Position numbers and translations under genes: made by a program. DNA of 64,000 nt, taken from positions 62,001 to 126,000 of the forward strand of contig NZ_AUJU01000009.1 of the NCBI RefSeq assembly GCF_000424385.1, written 5' to 3'. The stretch comes from Butyrivibrio sp. LC3010 (GTDB lineage Bacteria > Bacillota > Clostridia > Lachnospirales > Lachnospiraceae). Shown piece by piece: positions 18,801 through 27,351 of the stretch. Below the pieces are notes generated by a model, which had not been told where the DNA came from, searched no databases, and saw only the letters and a list, made by a program, of their open reading frames with translations. Position 1 is the first letter of the stretch; each line of letters starts with the position of its first letter.

Positions 18801-18858
18801 ATATTCTGACTTAAGTTGTGGTTTTGTACACTTAAAAATATATTACGGAGGTGAAGAA

Positions 18859-20289
18859 ATGAGTAGTTCTTCTCAGGCAAGCCAGAGAATTTTTTCTCTG
18901 CTTGATGAAAACAGTTTCGTTGAAATCGGCGCTCAGGTTAAAGCCAGAAGCACAGATTTCAATCTGAAGCAGACAGAGACACCCTCTGATGGTGTAGTAA
19001 CCGGCTATGGCGTTATTGGCGGTAAGCTTGTATACGTATATGCCCAGGATGCATCTGTTCTTGGTGGCTCTGTAGGTGAGATGCATGCTAAGAAAATAGC
19101 AGGTCTCTACGATATGGCTCTTAAGATGGGAGCACCGGTAATTGGTCTTATAGATTCAGCTGGTCTTCGTCTTCAGGAGGCAACTGATGCACTTAATGCT
19201 TTCGGTGAAATCTATCGCAAGCAGGTTAGCGCTTCAGGTGTTGTTCCTCAGATCACAGCAATCCTTGGATCTTGTGGTGGTGGTCTGGCACTTTTCCCGA
19301 CAATGACCGATTTTACATTTATTGAGGAAAAGAGTGGTAAGCTCTTTGTTAATTCTCCTAATGTACTTGAGGGCAACAGCAAGGAGAAGTGTGATACATC
19401 ATCTGCTGCATGGCAGAGCAGCGAGGTTGGAAACGTAGATGTAGCAGCTGATGAACAGTCTATCTACGCTCAGATAAGAGAACTCGTTTCACTACTTCCT
19501 TCAAATAATGAAGATACAGAGAATTTTGATGAGTGCACGGATGATCTTAATCGTGCATGTGAGAACCTTGATGGTTCTATTGACGATCCTGCGCTTATTT
19601 TAAGACAGATTTCAGATAATGGAATCTTCTTTGAGACAAAGCAGGGTTATGCAAAGGAAATGGTTACAGGTTTCATCAAGCTCAATGGTGCAACTGTAGG
19701 TGTTATTGCCAACAGAAAAGCATTATATGATGAGAATGGTGAAGTTGCTGAGAAGTTTGAGAACGTTCTTACAGCTCATGCATGTGAGAAGGCAGCTGAT
19801 ATGGTTGACTTCTGTGATGCATTTGAGATTCCTGTTCTCTCACTTACAAATGTAAAGGGCTTTGGTGCTACAAAGTGCGACGAGAGACATGTTGCCAAGA
19901 GTGCAGCTAAGCTTGTTGCTGCTTTAGCAGGCGCTACAGTTCCCAAGGTTAATGTTATAACAGGCATGGCTTATGGAAGTGCTTATGTTGTAATGAACTC
20001 AAAGGCAATCGGCGCAGATATGACATTTGCATGGCCTGATGCCGAGATTGGTACAATGAATGCTGAGCATGCTGCCAAGATCATTGCTGATGGCAAGGAT
20101 GCAGCTACTGTTGCTGATACAGCAGCAGCTTACGAGAGACTCCAGAACAATGTAGAAAGTGCTGCAGGCAGAGGATATGTTGATACAATCATTAACGCTG
20201 CAGACACAAGAAAATATGTAATAGGAGCTTTTGAAATGCTTTACAGTAAGCGTGAAGAGCGCCCTGTGAGGAAGCACACTACAGTATAA
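18859..20289 (+). CDS. Acyl-CoA carboxyltransferase subunit (MmdA / transcarboxylase 12S-like)
   Basis: 476 residues. Biotin-dependent acyl-CoA carboxyltransferase with two crotonase-like halves. Signatures include DGVVTGYGVIGGKLVYVYAQ, GAPVIGLIDSAGLRLQE, ILGSCGGGLALFPTMTDF, VNSPNVLEG, and in the second half VTGFIKLNGATVGVIANR, FGATKCDERHVAKSAAKLVA and MTFAWPDAEIGTMNAEHAAK. The ATG at 18859 follows a perfect GGAGGTGA; in-frame codons upstream lack a site. It is somewhat shorter than MmdA (~510). With the downstream OadG, biotin carrier and OadB subunits it would move CO2 from or to an acyl-CoA. The acyl-CoA (methylmalonyl, malonyl or other) cannot be read from sequence. Confidence 0.9.
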   Translation: MSSSSQASQRIFSLLDENSFVEIGAQVKARSTDFNLKQTETPSDGVVTGYGVIGGKLVYVYAQDASVLGGSVGEMHAKKIAGLYDMALKMGAPVIGLIDSAGLRLQEATDALNAFGEIYRKQVSASGVVPQITAILGSCGGGLALFPTMTDFTFIEEKSGKLFVNSPNVLEGNSKEKCDTSSAAWQSSEVGNVDVAADEQSIYAQIRELVSLLPSNNEDTENFDECTDDLNRACENLDGSIDDPALILRQISDNGIFFETKQGYAKEMVTGFIKLNGATVGVIANRKALYDENGEVAEKFENVLTAHACEKAADMVDFCDAFEIPVLSLTNVKGFGATKCDERHVAKSAAKLVAALAGATVPKVNVITGMAYGSAYVVMNSKAIGADMTFAWPDAEIGTMNAEHAAKIIADGKDAATVADTAAAYERLQNNVESAAGRGYVDTIINAADTRKYVIGAFEMLYSKREERPVRKHTTV

Positions 20290-20303
20290 GGAGGAGCCTG
20301 ACA

Positions 20304-21140
20304 GTGAAGCATAAGATTTTTGCTTTAGGTGTTACGCTTATCTGCATGCTAGGTCTATCAGCTTGTGGTCAGAACATACAGTATAATACTGTAGCCGGAA
20401 GCAGATATGATGAGAGTGTATTTTCAAAGGAAGGTCTTTTGGGATATGCCCAGACTATCGAAGATCAGTACTTTGAGACTATGTATTTGCAGGGTATAAC
20501 ACCTGACAATTTCGAAGAACAATTAGAAGACAGTTTTGATGCTAATACCTATGATGTATTTTTTGCTGGTTATAAGAACTGGTATGATGCAGTCGATGAG
20601 ATTGGATTTAGCAGTCCTGATACATTAGCAGAGGATATAAGCGTCAAGGATCTTACCTACTATGTGAACAAGGATGGCGAGCTTATGGTTGATGCCACTA
20701 TTGAAGGAAAAGGCAACAATGCTCACACAGCTATTCTTGAGTATTCACTTGACAGAAAGGGTGTACCTACACTTATTTCAGTCAACGTAAATCATACAAC
20801 AGGTGAGAAGCTTAAGAGCGCAGGTCTTAATACCCTTCTTGGAATGGGTATGGCATTTACAGTACTTATTATTATTGCGCTGGTAATTTCATTATTCCCG
20901 CTTATTAATAAGCTTACAGAGAAGAAGCCTGAGACTAATAAAGAGATTACAGAGAAGTCCATTGAAACAGTTACATCCCAGATTGCTGAAAAGGAAGAGC
21001 TTACTGATGATTCAGAGCTTATAGCTGTTATTTCAGCGGCTATTGCAGCCTATGAGGCTAGTCAGGGCACTGGCGGTGACGGATTTGTTGTAAGATCAGT
21101 TCGTAAAGTTGGTAAAGCAAGCAATTGGAAAAAAGCTTAA
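20304..21140 (+). CDS. OadG-like gamma subunit fused to an extracytoplasmic lipoprotein domain
   Basis: 278 residues with a GTG start after AAGGAGGAG. The N-terminus is a lipoprotein signal with lipobox LSAC (about residues 18-21). A ~150-residue soluble domain follows, rich in acidic and aromatic residues, which should sit outside the membrane. One transmembrane helix (about 180-200, MGMAFTVLIIIALVISLFPL) comes next. The C-terminal part looks like OadG: ELIAVISAAIAAYEAS then GDGFVVRSVRKVGK..W. OadG normally is a small anchor subunit holding the decarboxylase complex together. Here it would be doubly anchored, by lipid and by helix. The role of the extra domain is unknown. Confidence 0.85.
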   Translation: MKHKIFALGVTLICMLGLSACGQNIQYNTVAGSRYDESVFSKEGLLGYAQTIEDQYFETMYLQGITPDNFEEQLEDSFDANTYDVFFAGYKNWYDAVDEIGFSSPDTLAEDISVKDLTYYVNKDGELMVDATIEGKGNNAHTAILEYSLDRKGVPTLISVNVNHTTGEKLKSAGLNTLLGMGMAFTVLIIIALVISLFPLINKLTEKKPETNKEITEKSIETVTSQIAEKEELTDDSELIAVISAAIAAYEASQGTGGDGFVVRSVRKVGKASNWKKA

Positions 21141-21190
21141 AGCTTTGAATTACGCTTTGAATTAAAGCTAATATTAGGAGGAAATAGATA

Positions 21191-21553
21191 ATGAAAAATT
21201 ATACAATTACCGTTAACGGAAACGTATATGATGTAACTGTAGAGGAAGGCACAGGCAGTGGTGCTCCCGTAGCAGCAGCTCCTGTAGCAGCTCCCAAGGC
21301 TCCTGCAGCTCCTGCAAAGAAGGCAAGCGCTGGTGCAGGCAGTGTAAAGGTAACAGCCGGTGCAGCAGGTAAGGTCCTTAAGATCAATGCAACTGTTGGA
21401 CAGTCTGTAAAGAAGGGCGATGCTGTAGTAACAATGGAATCAATGAAGATGGAAATTCCTATGGTTGCTCCTCAGGATGGAACAATCGCAAGTATCGACG
21501 TTGCTGTAGGCGACCAGGTTGAAGCTGGCGGCGTTGTTGCAACAATGAACTAA
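21191..21553 (+). CDS. Biotin carboxyl carrier protein of the decarboxylase
   Basis: 120 residues. A short N-terminal strand segment (YTITVNGNVYDVTVEE), an Ala/Pro-rich flexible linker (about residues 25-48) and a C-terminal biotinyl domain with ESMKMEIP, whose lysine is the biotin attachment site. It shuttles carboxyl groups between the carboxyltransferase and the membrane pump. It is separate from OadA, as in transcarboxylase (1.3S) and methylmalonyl-CoA decarboxylase. A strong AGGAGG-type site lies upstream. Confidence 0.95.
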   Translation: MKNYTITVNGNVYDVTVEEGTGSGAPVAAAPVAAPKAPAAPAKKASAGAGSVKVTAGAAGKVLKINATVGQSVKKGDAVVTMESMKMEIPMVAPQDGTIASIDVAVGDQVEAGGVVATMN

Positions 21554-21584
21554 AATTTGGAGAGACTCACACGGAGGTCGTTAA

Positions 21585-22736
21585 ATGGATTACATTGTAA
21601 ACACATTATCGAATCTCTGGCAGCAAACTGCATTTACAACAATGACTCCCGGTAACTATATCATGGTAGTTGTTGCGTTGATATTTATGTATCTTGCAAT
21701 CGCCAAAGATTTCGAACCACTTCTTTTGGTGCCTATCTCCTTCGGTATGCTTTTAGTTAATATCTATCCGGATATTATGCTGTCAATCGATAAGTCATCG
21801 AATGGTGTAGGCGGACTTTTATATTATTTCTACCTGCTGGATGAGTGGGCTATCATGCCTTCACTTATCTTTATGGGTGTAGGAGCGATGACAGACTTCG
21901 GTCCACTTATCGCTAACCCTAAGAGCTTCCTTATGGGAGCAGCAGCTCAGTTTGGTATCTTTTCAGCATATTTCATGGCTATTGCCATGGGCTTTAATGA
22001 TCAGCAGGCTGCAGCTATTTCAATCATCGGAGGAGCAGATGGTCCTACATCTATCTTCCTTGCTACAAAGCTGAACCAGACAACTATTCTGGGACCTATT
22101 GCCGTAGCTGCATATTCGTACATGTCACTTGTACCGATTATTCAGCCTCCGGTTATGAAGCTTCTTACAACTGATAAGGAAAGAAAGATTCGTATGCAGC
22201 AGCTCAGACCTGTTTCCAAGCTTGAGAAGATTCTTTTCCCTATCATCGTTACAATTGTTGTAAGTATGATTCTTCCTACAACAGCACCTCTTATCGGTAT
22301 GCTTATGCTTGGTAACCTGTTCCGTGAAAGTGGCGTTGTACGTCAGCTTCAGGAGACAGCTTCCAATGCTCTTATGTATATCGTAGTAATTATGCTGGGT
22401 ACTTCTGTAGGTGCTACAACAAGTGCTGAAGCATTCCTTAACATAACAACAATTAAGATCGTTGTGCTTGGTCTTATTGCATTCGTAATTGGTACTGCAG
22501 CCGGAACACTCTTTGGTAAACTTATGTGTGTTATTACCGGTGGCAAGGTTAATCCTTTGATCGGTTCAGCCGGAGTTTCTGCAGTTCCTATGGCTGCCAG
22601 AGTTTCACAGAAGGTTGGTGCAGAGTATGATCCCAGTAACTTCCTTCTCATGCATGCTATGGGCCCCAACGTTGCAGGTGTAGTAGGTACTGCAGTCGTT
22701 GCAGGTACATTTATGGCAGTATTTGGAGTATTTTAA
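21585..22736 (+). CDS. oadB: Sodium-translocating decarboxylase beta subunit (OadB family)
   Basis: 383 residues, highly hydrophobic with about nine membrane segments. The family signature IIGGADGPTSIFLATKL contains the Asp and Asn-flanked region implicated in sodium transport. LIGSAGVSAVPMAARVSQ and the C-terminal LLMHAMGPNVAGVVGTAV are also typical. It decarboxylates carboxybiotin and uses the energy to export Na+. Its presence marks the operon as an energy-conserving membrane pump rather than a purely soluble transcarboxylase. CGGAGGTCG precedes the ATG. Confidence 0.95.
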   Translation: MDYIVNTLSNLWQQTAFTTMTPGNYIMVVVALIFMYLAIAKDFEPLLLVPISFGMLLVNIYPDIMLSIDKSSNGVGGLLYYFYLLDEWAIMPSLIFMGVGAMTDFGPLIANPKSFLMGAAAQFGIFSAYFMAIAMGFNDQQAAAISIIGGADGPTSIFLATKLNQTTILGPIAVAAYSYMSLVPIIQPPVMKLLTTDKERKIRMQQLRPVSKLEKILFPIIVTIVVSMILPTTAPLIGMLMLGNLFRESGVVRQLQETASNALMYIVVIMLGTSVGATTSAEAFLNITTIKIVVLGLIAFVIGTAAGTLFGKLMCVITGGKVNPLIGSAGVSAVPMAARVSQKVGAEYDPSNFLLMHAMGPNVAGVVGTAVVAGTFMAVFGVF

Positions 22737-22743
22737 GTTGGAT

Positions 22744-22783
22744 GGGGAATTTACCAATTCCCCGGATCTGACTTTATTCCGGG
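22744..22783 (+). promoter_or_regulatory. Overlapping alternative hairpins between oadB and oadA
   Basis: GGGGAATT (22744-22751) pairs with AATTCCCC (22756-22763), a perfect 8-bp stem with a four-base loop. CCCGGA (22761-22766) can pair with TCCGGG (22778-22783). The two share 22761-22763, so they exclude each other. No T-run follows. This could be an mRNA processing or stability element that sets subunit ratios (inference). Confidence 0.5.
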
Positions 22784-22838
22784 AAACGTATTTACGTAAC
22801 TTCGGAATTTCCATATCAAAATATAAAGGAGAAAAATT

Positions 22839-24239
22839 ATGGCAAAGCCAATTAAGATTACAGAGACAGTTCTGCGTGATGCCCATCAGTCACTGATTGC
22901 CACCAGAATGCCTACAGAGCTTATGCTTCCCATTATCCCTACAATGGATAAAGTTGGTTATAACTCAGTTGAGTGCTGGGGAGGTGCAACTTTTGATGCT
23001 TCCATGAGATTCCTTAAGGAAGATCCGTGGGAGAGACTTCGTAAGCTTAGAGATGGTTTCAAGAACACAAAGCTTCAGATGCTTCTTCGTGGTCAGAATA
23101 TTCTTGGATACAAGCACTATCCTGATGACGTTGTAGAGTACTTTGTTCAGAAATCTATCGCTAATGGTATTGATATTATTCGTATCTTTGACTGTCTTAA
23201 CGATTTGAGAAACCTTGAAACTTCAGTTAAGACATGTAAGAAAGAGGGCGGACATGCTCAGATCGCCCTTGCTTATACTCTTGGTGATGCATACACAGAA
23301 GAGTACTGGATGAACATTGCAAAAGAAATCGAGTCAATGGGTGCAGATTCAATCTGTATCAAGGACATGGCAGGTCTTCTTCTTCCTTATGAAGCTGAGA
23401 AGCTTGTTAAGGCATTAAAGAGTGCTACAAACCTTCCTATTGATCTTCACACTCACTATACTTCAGGTGTTGCAAGTATGACATATCTGAAGGCAGCTGA
23501 GGCAGGTGTTGATATCATTGACTGTGCAATTTCACCTTTTGCACTTGGTACTTCACAGCCTGCTACTGAGGTTATGGTAGAAGCCTTCAAGGGACAGGAA
23601 TTTGATACAGGTCTCGATCAGAAGCTTCTTGCTGAGATCGCTGATTACTTCAGACCTTACAGAGAAGAGTGCCTTAAGAGCGGACTTATGGATGCTAAGG
23701 TTCTTGGTGTTAACATTAAGACTCTTATGTATCAGGTTCCCGGTGGTATGCTTTCTAACATGGTTAGCCAGCTTAAAGAGCAGAATGCCAGCGATAAGTA
23801 CAATACAGTTCTTGAGGAGATCCCGAGAGTACGTAAGGACTTCGGTGAGCCTCCGCTTGTTACACCTTCATCTCAGATCGTTGGTACTCAGGCAGTTATG
23901 AACGTACTCATGGGTGAGAGATATAAGGTAGCTACAGATCAGACTAAGGATCTTCTTGCTGGTGAATATGGTAAGACAATTAAGCCTTTCAATCCTGAAG
24001 TTCAGAAGAAGATCATTGGCGACAGAGAAGTTATTACCTGCAGACCTGCAGATAAGCTTGCTCCCGGTCTTCCTAAGTTTGAAGAAGCTGTTAAACAGTG
24101 GAAGCAGCAGGATGAGGATGTATTATCATATGCATTATTCCCTCAGGTTGCTACTGATTTCTTCAAGTATCGTCTTGCTCAGCAGGAAAAGGTTGATCTT
24201 TCAGCCGCAGATACCAAGAACGGAGCATATCCTGCATAA
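22839..24239 (+). CDS. oadA: Pyruvate/oxaloacetate carboxyltransferase (OadA / transcarboxylase 5S-like), no biotin domain
   Basis: 466 residues. HMGL-like TIM-barrel carboxyltransferase acting on oxaloacetate/pyruvate. Active-site features are ITETVLRDAHQSLIATRM (metal-binding Asp), IFDCLNDLRN, SICIKDMAG (the lysine that is carbamylated in relatives) and LHTHYTSG (metal-binding His pair). The C-terminal PYC_OADA domain is present, but the attached biotinyl domain of classical OadA (~590 residues) is absent, matching the separate carrier gene upstream. A strong terminator follows, closing the operon. Confidence 0.95.
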   Translation: MAKPIKITETVLRDAHQSLIATRMPTELMLPIIPTMDKVGYNSVECWGGATFDASMRFLKEDPWERLRKLRDGFKNTKLQMLLRGQNILGYKHYPDDVVEYFVQKSIANGIDIIRIFDCLNDLRNLETSVKTCKKEGGHAQIALAYTLGDAYTEEYWMNIAKEIESMGADSICIKDMAGLLLPYEAEKLVKALKSATNLPIDLHTHYTSGVASMTYLKAAEAGVDIIDCAISPFALGTSQPATEVMVEAFKGQEFDTGLDQKLLAEIADYFRPYREECLKSGLMDAKVLGVNIKTLMYQVPGGMLSNMVSQLKEQNASDKYNTVLEEIPRVRKDFGEPPLVTPSSQIVGTQAVMNVLMGERYKVATDQTKDLLAGEYGKTIKPFNPEVQKKIIGDREVITCRPADKLAPGLPKFEEAVKQWKQQDEDVLSYALFPQVATDFFKYRLAQQEKVDLSAADTKNGAYPA

Positions 24240-24260
24240 CCGCCTTAGCGAGGTATTTTC

Positions 24261-24302
24261 AAAAGAACAACTATTCGGTTTGAATGGTTGTTCTTTTTTT
24301 GT
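24261..24302 (+). terminator. Rho-independent terminator of the decarboxylase operon
   Basis: AAAAGAACAAC and following bases pair with GTTGTTCTTTT across a short loop. The stem includes TATTC/GAATG with one wobble and is followed by an uninterrupted T-run. Confidence 0.9.
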
Positions 24303-24387
24303 ACTTTTTTTCGTATATAATTACTTTTTAATTTATGTTACAATTAGAGTAGTATTCTATTGGTATTTTGAATTCTAAGTATGAAAA

Positions 24388-24413
24388 GGGGGAGCTTAAG
24401 AGACAACTTAAGC
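24388..24413 (+). promoter_or_regulatory. Ribosome binding site separated from its start by a hairpin
   Basis: GGGGGAG (24388-24394) is 26 nt from the ATG at 24421, too far for normal initiation. A perfect 7-bp hairpin, GCTTAAG (24394-24400) and CTTAAGC (24407-24413), fills the gap and leaves seven bases before the ATG. Folding would restore normal spacing. Confidence 0.6.
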
Positions 24414-24420
24414 AATAGCT

Positions 24421-26592
24421 ATGGCAGAGTTTAGAAGACAAAGACCAAAACTTAATAACTACGGTTTTTCACACCTTAAGGATAATAGAAAGTCTGAAGA
24501 GAACAGACAGATTCTTGCTGCTGAAACAATTAACGGCTTCAGGGTAAGACCCGGTTATTATGATATAAACGGCGCTACAGTACTCCCTGATGGCGTTAAT
24601 TTCACTGTTTATTCAAACGGAGCAACCAAGGTTACTTTGCTTCTTTATCATAGAGGCGAAGAGAGACCATATGTTTCGCTCACTTTTCCTGAAAATTATC
24701 GAATAGGAAAAGTTCATTCAATGATAGTGTTTGGTCTTTCAATCGAAAACATGGAATATGCTTATCGTATTGATGGGCCATGGGACGAGGATAAAGGACT
24801 TCTGTTTGATTATAACCATATTCTTCTCGATCCATATGCGAAGGCTGTTGTAGGACAAAGAGTATGGGGACAGACCATTAAGTTTGAAGAGGCCTATAGA
24901 GCAAGAGTAGTAAGGAATGACTTTGATTGGGGTGATACAAGCTGGCTTAAAACACCTATGAGTGATTCCATAATATATGAGATGCATGTTCGTGGATTTA
25001 CTATGGATGAGTCATCCGGTATTAAGTGTCGTGGATCTTTTGCAGGAATCATGGAAAAGGTTGATTATCTTAAGAGACTTGGGGTGACAGCCTTAGAACT
25101 GATGCCGATTTTTGAGTTCGACGAGACAAGAGATAAGAGAATTGTAAACGGAAGGACGCTCCTTGATTACTGGGGATATAACACTGTAAGCTTTTTTGCT
25201 CCGAATACAAGTTATGCATCAACTGAAGAGTATAACAGGGAAGGGTTCGAGCTCAAGGAGATGATAAAGCTCCTTAAAGAGAACGGAATAGAGGTTATTC
25301 TGGACGTTGTATTCAATCATACTGCAGAAGGCAATAAAAACGGTCCATTCATTTCCTTTAAGGGATTTGATAATAATATATATTACATGCTGACTCCTGA
25401 CGGAGATTATTACAATTTCAGCGGCTGCGGTAATACGCTTAATTGTAATCATCCCATGGTACAGCAGATGATAGTTGAGTGCCTGCATTATTGGGTTGAG
25501 GAATATAAGATAGACGGATTCAGATTTGATCTTGCAAGTATTCTTGGTAGAGACCAGAATGGTGCACCTATGGATGCTCCGCCGCTTCTTCAAAGACTGG
25601 CATTCGACCCGATTCTTGGTGATGTTAAGCTTATTGCGGAAGCCTGGGATGCAGGTGGAATGTATCAGGTTGGATCTTTCCCTTCATGGGGCAGATGGGC
25701 TGAGTGGAATGGAAGATATAGAGATAGTATAAGATCATTCCTGAAAGGCGAGTATTGGGCTGCGCCTGAAGCTGTTAGACGTATCACAGGCTCTATGGAT
25801 ATGTACGGCCATAATTATGCAGGATACGATTCTTCGGTGAATTTCATTACCTGTCATGACGGATTTACGCTTTATGATATGTTTGCTTATAACGAAAAAC
25901 ATAATGAGGCAAATGGCTGGAATAATACAGATGGAGCCAATGACAACAGAAGCTGGAACTGTGGTCATGAGGGTGAGACAGATAACCAGGAAGTAAATGA
26001 TCTCAGATTCAAAATGATGAGAAATGCAATTACTGTTCTGATGTGTAGCAGAGGTACACCTATGATACTTGCAGGGGATGAATTTGCAAACACACAGTTT
26101 GGTAATAATAATGCATACTGTCAGGATAATGAGGTATCTTGGCTCAACTGGAATCTGTTTACGAAGAACAGACAGTATTTTGATTTTTATCGTGACATGA
26201 TTCAGTTCAGGAGAAAGCATCCTTGCATTCGTAAGGATTTGAAGCCTGCGATGTCTGGGCTCCCTTATATCTCTGTGTTTACTGATCATCCTTTTAATAC
26301 AAATATAAATGACAGCACTAAAGTAATAAGCATCATGTTCGCCGGTTATATCCGAAAAAAGGGTCATGATGATGTTGTTATAATGTCTGTAAATGTTTTC
26401 TGGGAGGATATACATATAACACTTCCGGATCCACCTGAAGGGGCTTATTGGACTTTGGTTGTAGATACTGCTGCTGAAGACAAGAGATATTTTAATAATA
26501 GACCCAAGCCTCTGTCAGTACCTAACTGGAGACTCAAGGCCAGAAGCGTAAGTGTATTCATTGCAGCATATGGAGAAGGCTATGGCAGATGA
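24421..26592 (+). CDS. glgX: Glycogen debranching enzyme / isoamylase (GH13, GlgX-like)
   Basis: 723 residues. An N-terminal CBM48-type domain (about residues 40-150: RPGYYDINGATVLPDGVNFT) is followed by the GH13 barrel. All conserved regions are intact: DVVFNHT, GFRFDLASILGRD (nucleophile Asp), LIAEAWDAGG (acid/base Glu) and FITCHDGFTLYDM (transition-state Asp). It hydrolyses alpha-1,6 branches of glycogen or related glucans. Cytosolic, no signal peptide. The stop overlaps the next gene by 11 nt, so the two are translationally coupled. It may work with glycogen or maltodextrin metabolism together with the ROK glucokinase further along. Confidence 0.93.
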   Translation: MAEFRRQRPKLNNYGFSHLKDNRKSEENRQILAAETINGFRVRPGYYDINGATVLPDGVNFTVYSNGATKVTLLLYHRGEERPYVSLTFPENYRIGKVHSMIVFGLSIENMEYAYRIDGPWDEDKGLLFDYNHILLDPYAKAVVGQRVWGQTIKFEEAYRARVVRNDFDWGDTSWLKTPMSDSIIYEMHVRGFTMDESSGIKCRGSFAGIMEKVDYLKRLGVTALELMPIFEFDETRDKRIVNGRTLLDYWGYNTVSFFAPNTSYASTEEYNREGFELKEMIKLLKENGIEVILDVVFNHTAEGNKNGPFISFKGFDNNIYYMLTPDGDYYNFSGCGNTLNCNHPMVQQMIVECLHYWVEEYKIDGFRFDLASILGRDQNGAPMDAPPLLQRLAFDPILGDVKLIAEAWDAGGMYQVGSFPSWGRWAEWNGRYRDSIRSFLKGEYWAAPEAVRRITGSMDMYGHNYAGYDSSVNFITCHDGFTLYDMFAYNEKHNEANGWNNTDGANDNRSWNCGHEGETDNQEVNDLRFKMMRNAITVLMCSRGTPMILAGDEFANTQFGNNNAYCQDNEVSWLNWNLFTKNRQYFDFYRDMIQFRRKHPCIRKDLKPAMSGLPYISVFTDHPFNTNINDSTKVISIMFAGYIRKKGHDDVVIMSVNVFWEDIHITLPDPPEGAYWTLVVDTAAEDKRYFNNRPKPLSVPNWRLKARSVSVFIAAYGEGYGR

Positions 26593-27310
26593 GAATGGAA
26601 ATCTGATTGATAATCAGGAAGCACAGGTTAATCCAGGCGTTTCCGGTGAAGAGACAAAAGTTAATGAAAACCCCAATCCCGGTGAAGCGCAAAAAGCAGA
26701 TGATACTACTTCTGATGAAGAAGTAAATCTTGTGGTTGACGGTTTTGAATTTCTTTCTGAGGAAGATGTCAAAAAGGCTAAGCTTGATAAGCATAAGATT
26801 GAAGTTTTGAGGCAGAAGGTACATTCTACCAAAATATCTGATATTGAAGCTGTTTATGAAAAAGCCATAACCAATAAGATTTTTGCTACTCCTATCGGAT
26901 GGCATTATCTTGCAAGGCTTAGGGATAAGCTTATAAGTGCCGGAGTAAATGAAGAGGATTTAATTCCTATTCCTGTAAATACGAAATTTACAAAAGTGGA
27001 TTTAAAGGATGAATATCATCCAAGACAATATATATTACCACCACCGCAGAAGAAAAAAAGAGATGTTAAAGCGACTATGATAATTCTTATTGCTATGAAT
27101 CTTATTCTTGTGGCGATGGTGATTTCGATGTTTTTGATAGCATATTATTCAGAGACTGACAACATAATAAATTATAAACAGAACGTTACCAACAGATATG
27201 CTGAGTGGGAAGATTCATTAAAAGAGAGGGAAAAAGCTGTCAGAATCAAAGAAAAAGAACTTGATATTCAGGATGATACTGAATATGACAGTGAATTAGA
27301 TACAAAATGA
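26582..27310 (+). CDS. Single-pass membrane protein with C-terminal coiled coil, unknown function
   Basis: 242 residues, family not recognised. The N-terminal ~50 residues are acidic and probably disordered. A soluble segment at about 55-150 includes GWHYLARLRDKLISAGVNEE and a Pro/Lys patch (ILPPPQKKKRD). One transmembrane helix lies at about 165-188. A heptad-like charged helix (SLKEREKAVRIKEKELDIQD) follows, probably outside the membrane. The ATG at 26582 has GGAG six bases upstream and overlaps the debranching gene's end. A two-component system follows 41 nt later. Confidence 0.7.
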   Translation: MADENGNLIDNQEAQVNPGVSGEETKVNENPNPGEAQKADDTTSDEEVNLVVDGFEFLSEEDVKKAKLDKHKIEVLRQKVHSTKISDIEAVYEKAITNKIFATPIGWHYLARLRDKLISAGVNEEDLIPIPVNTKFTKVDLKDEYHPRQYILPPPQKKKRDVKATMIILIAMNLILVAMVISMFLIAYYSETDNIINYKQNVTNRYAEWEDSLKEREKAVRIKEKELDIQDDTEYDSELDTK

Positions 27311-27351
27311 ACACAATTACAGCGTATATTTGTGTTTAGGAGAGTGAAAAT

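Noticed and set aside
22744..22783. Hairpins between oadB and oadA as a transcription terminator
   Set aside because: No T-run follows either stem, and oadA is clearly part of the same functional set; kept only as a possible processing element.
24381..24434. Possible 17-residue leader peptide (ATG at 24381) overlapping the glgX start
   Set aside because: It has no ribosome binding site, and its sequence is mostly the glgX Shine-Dalgarno and hairpin region.
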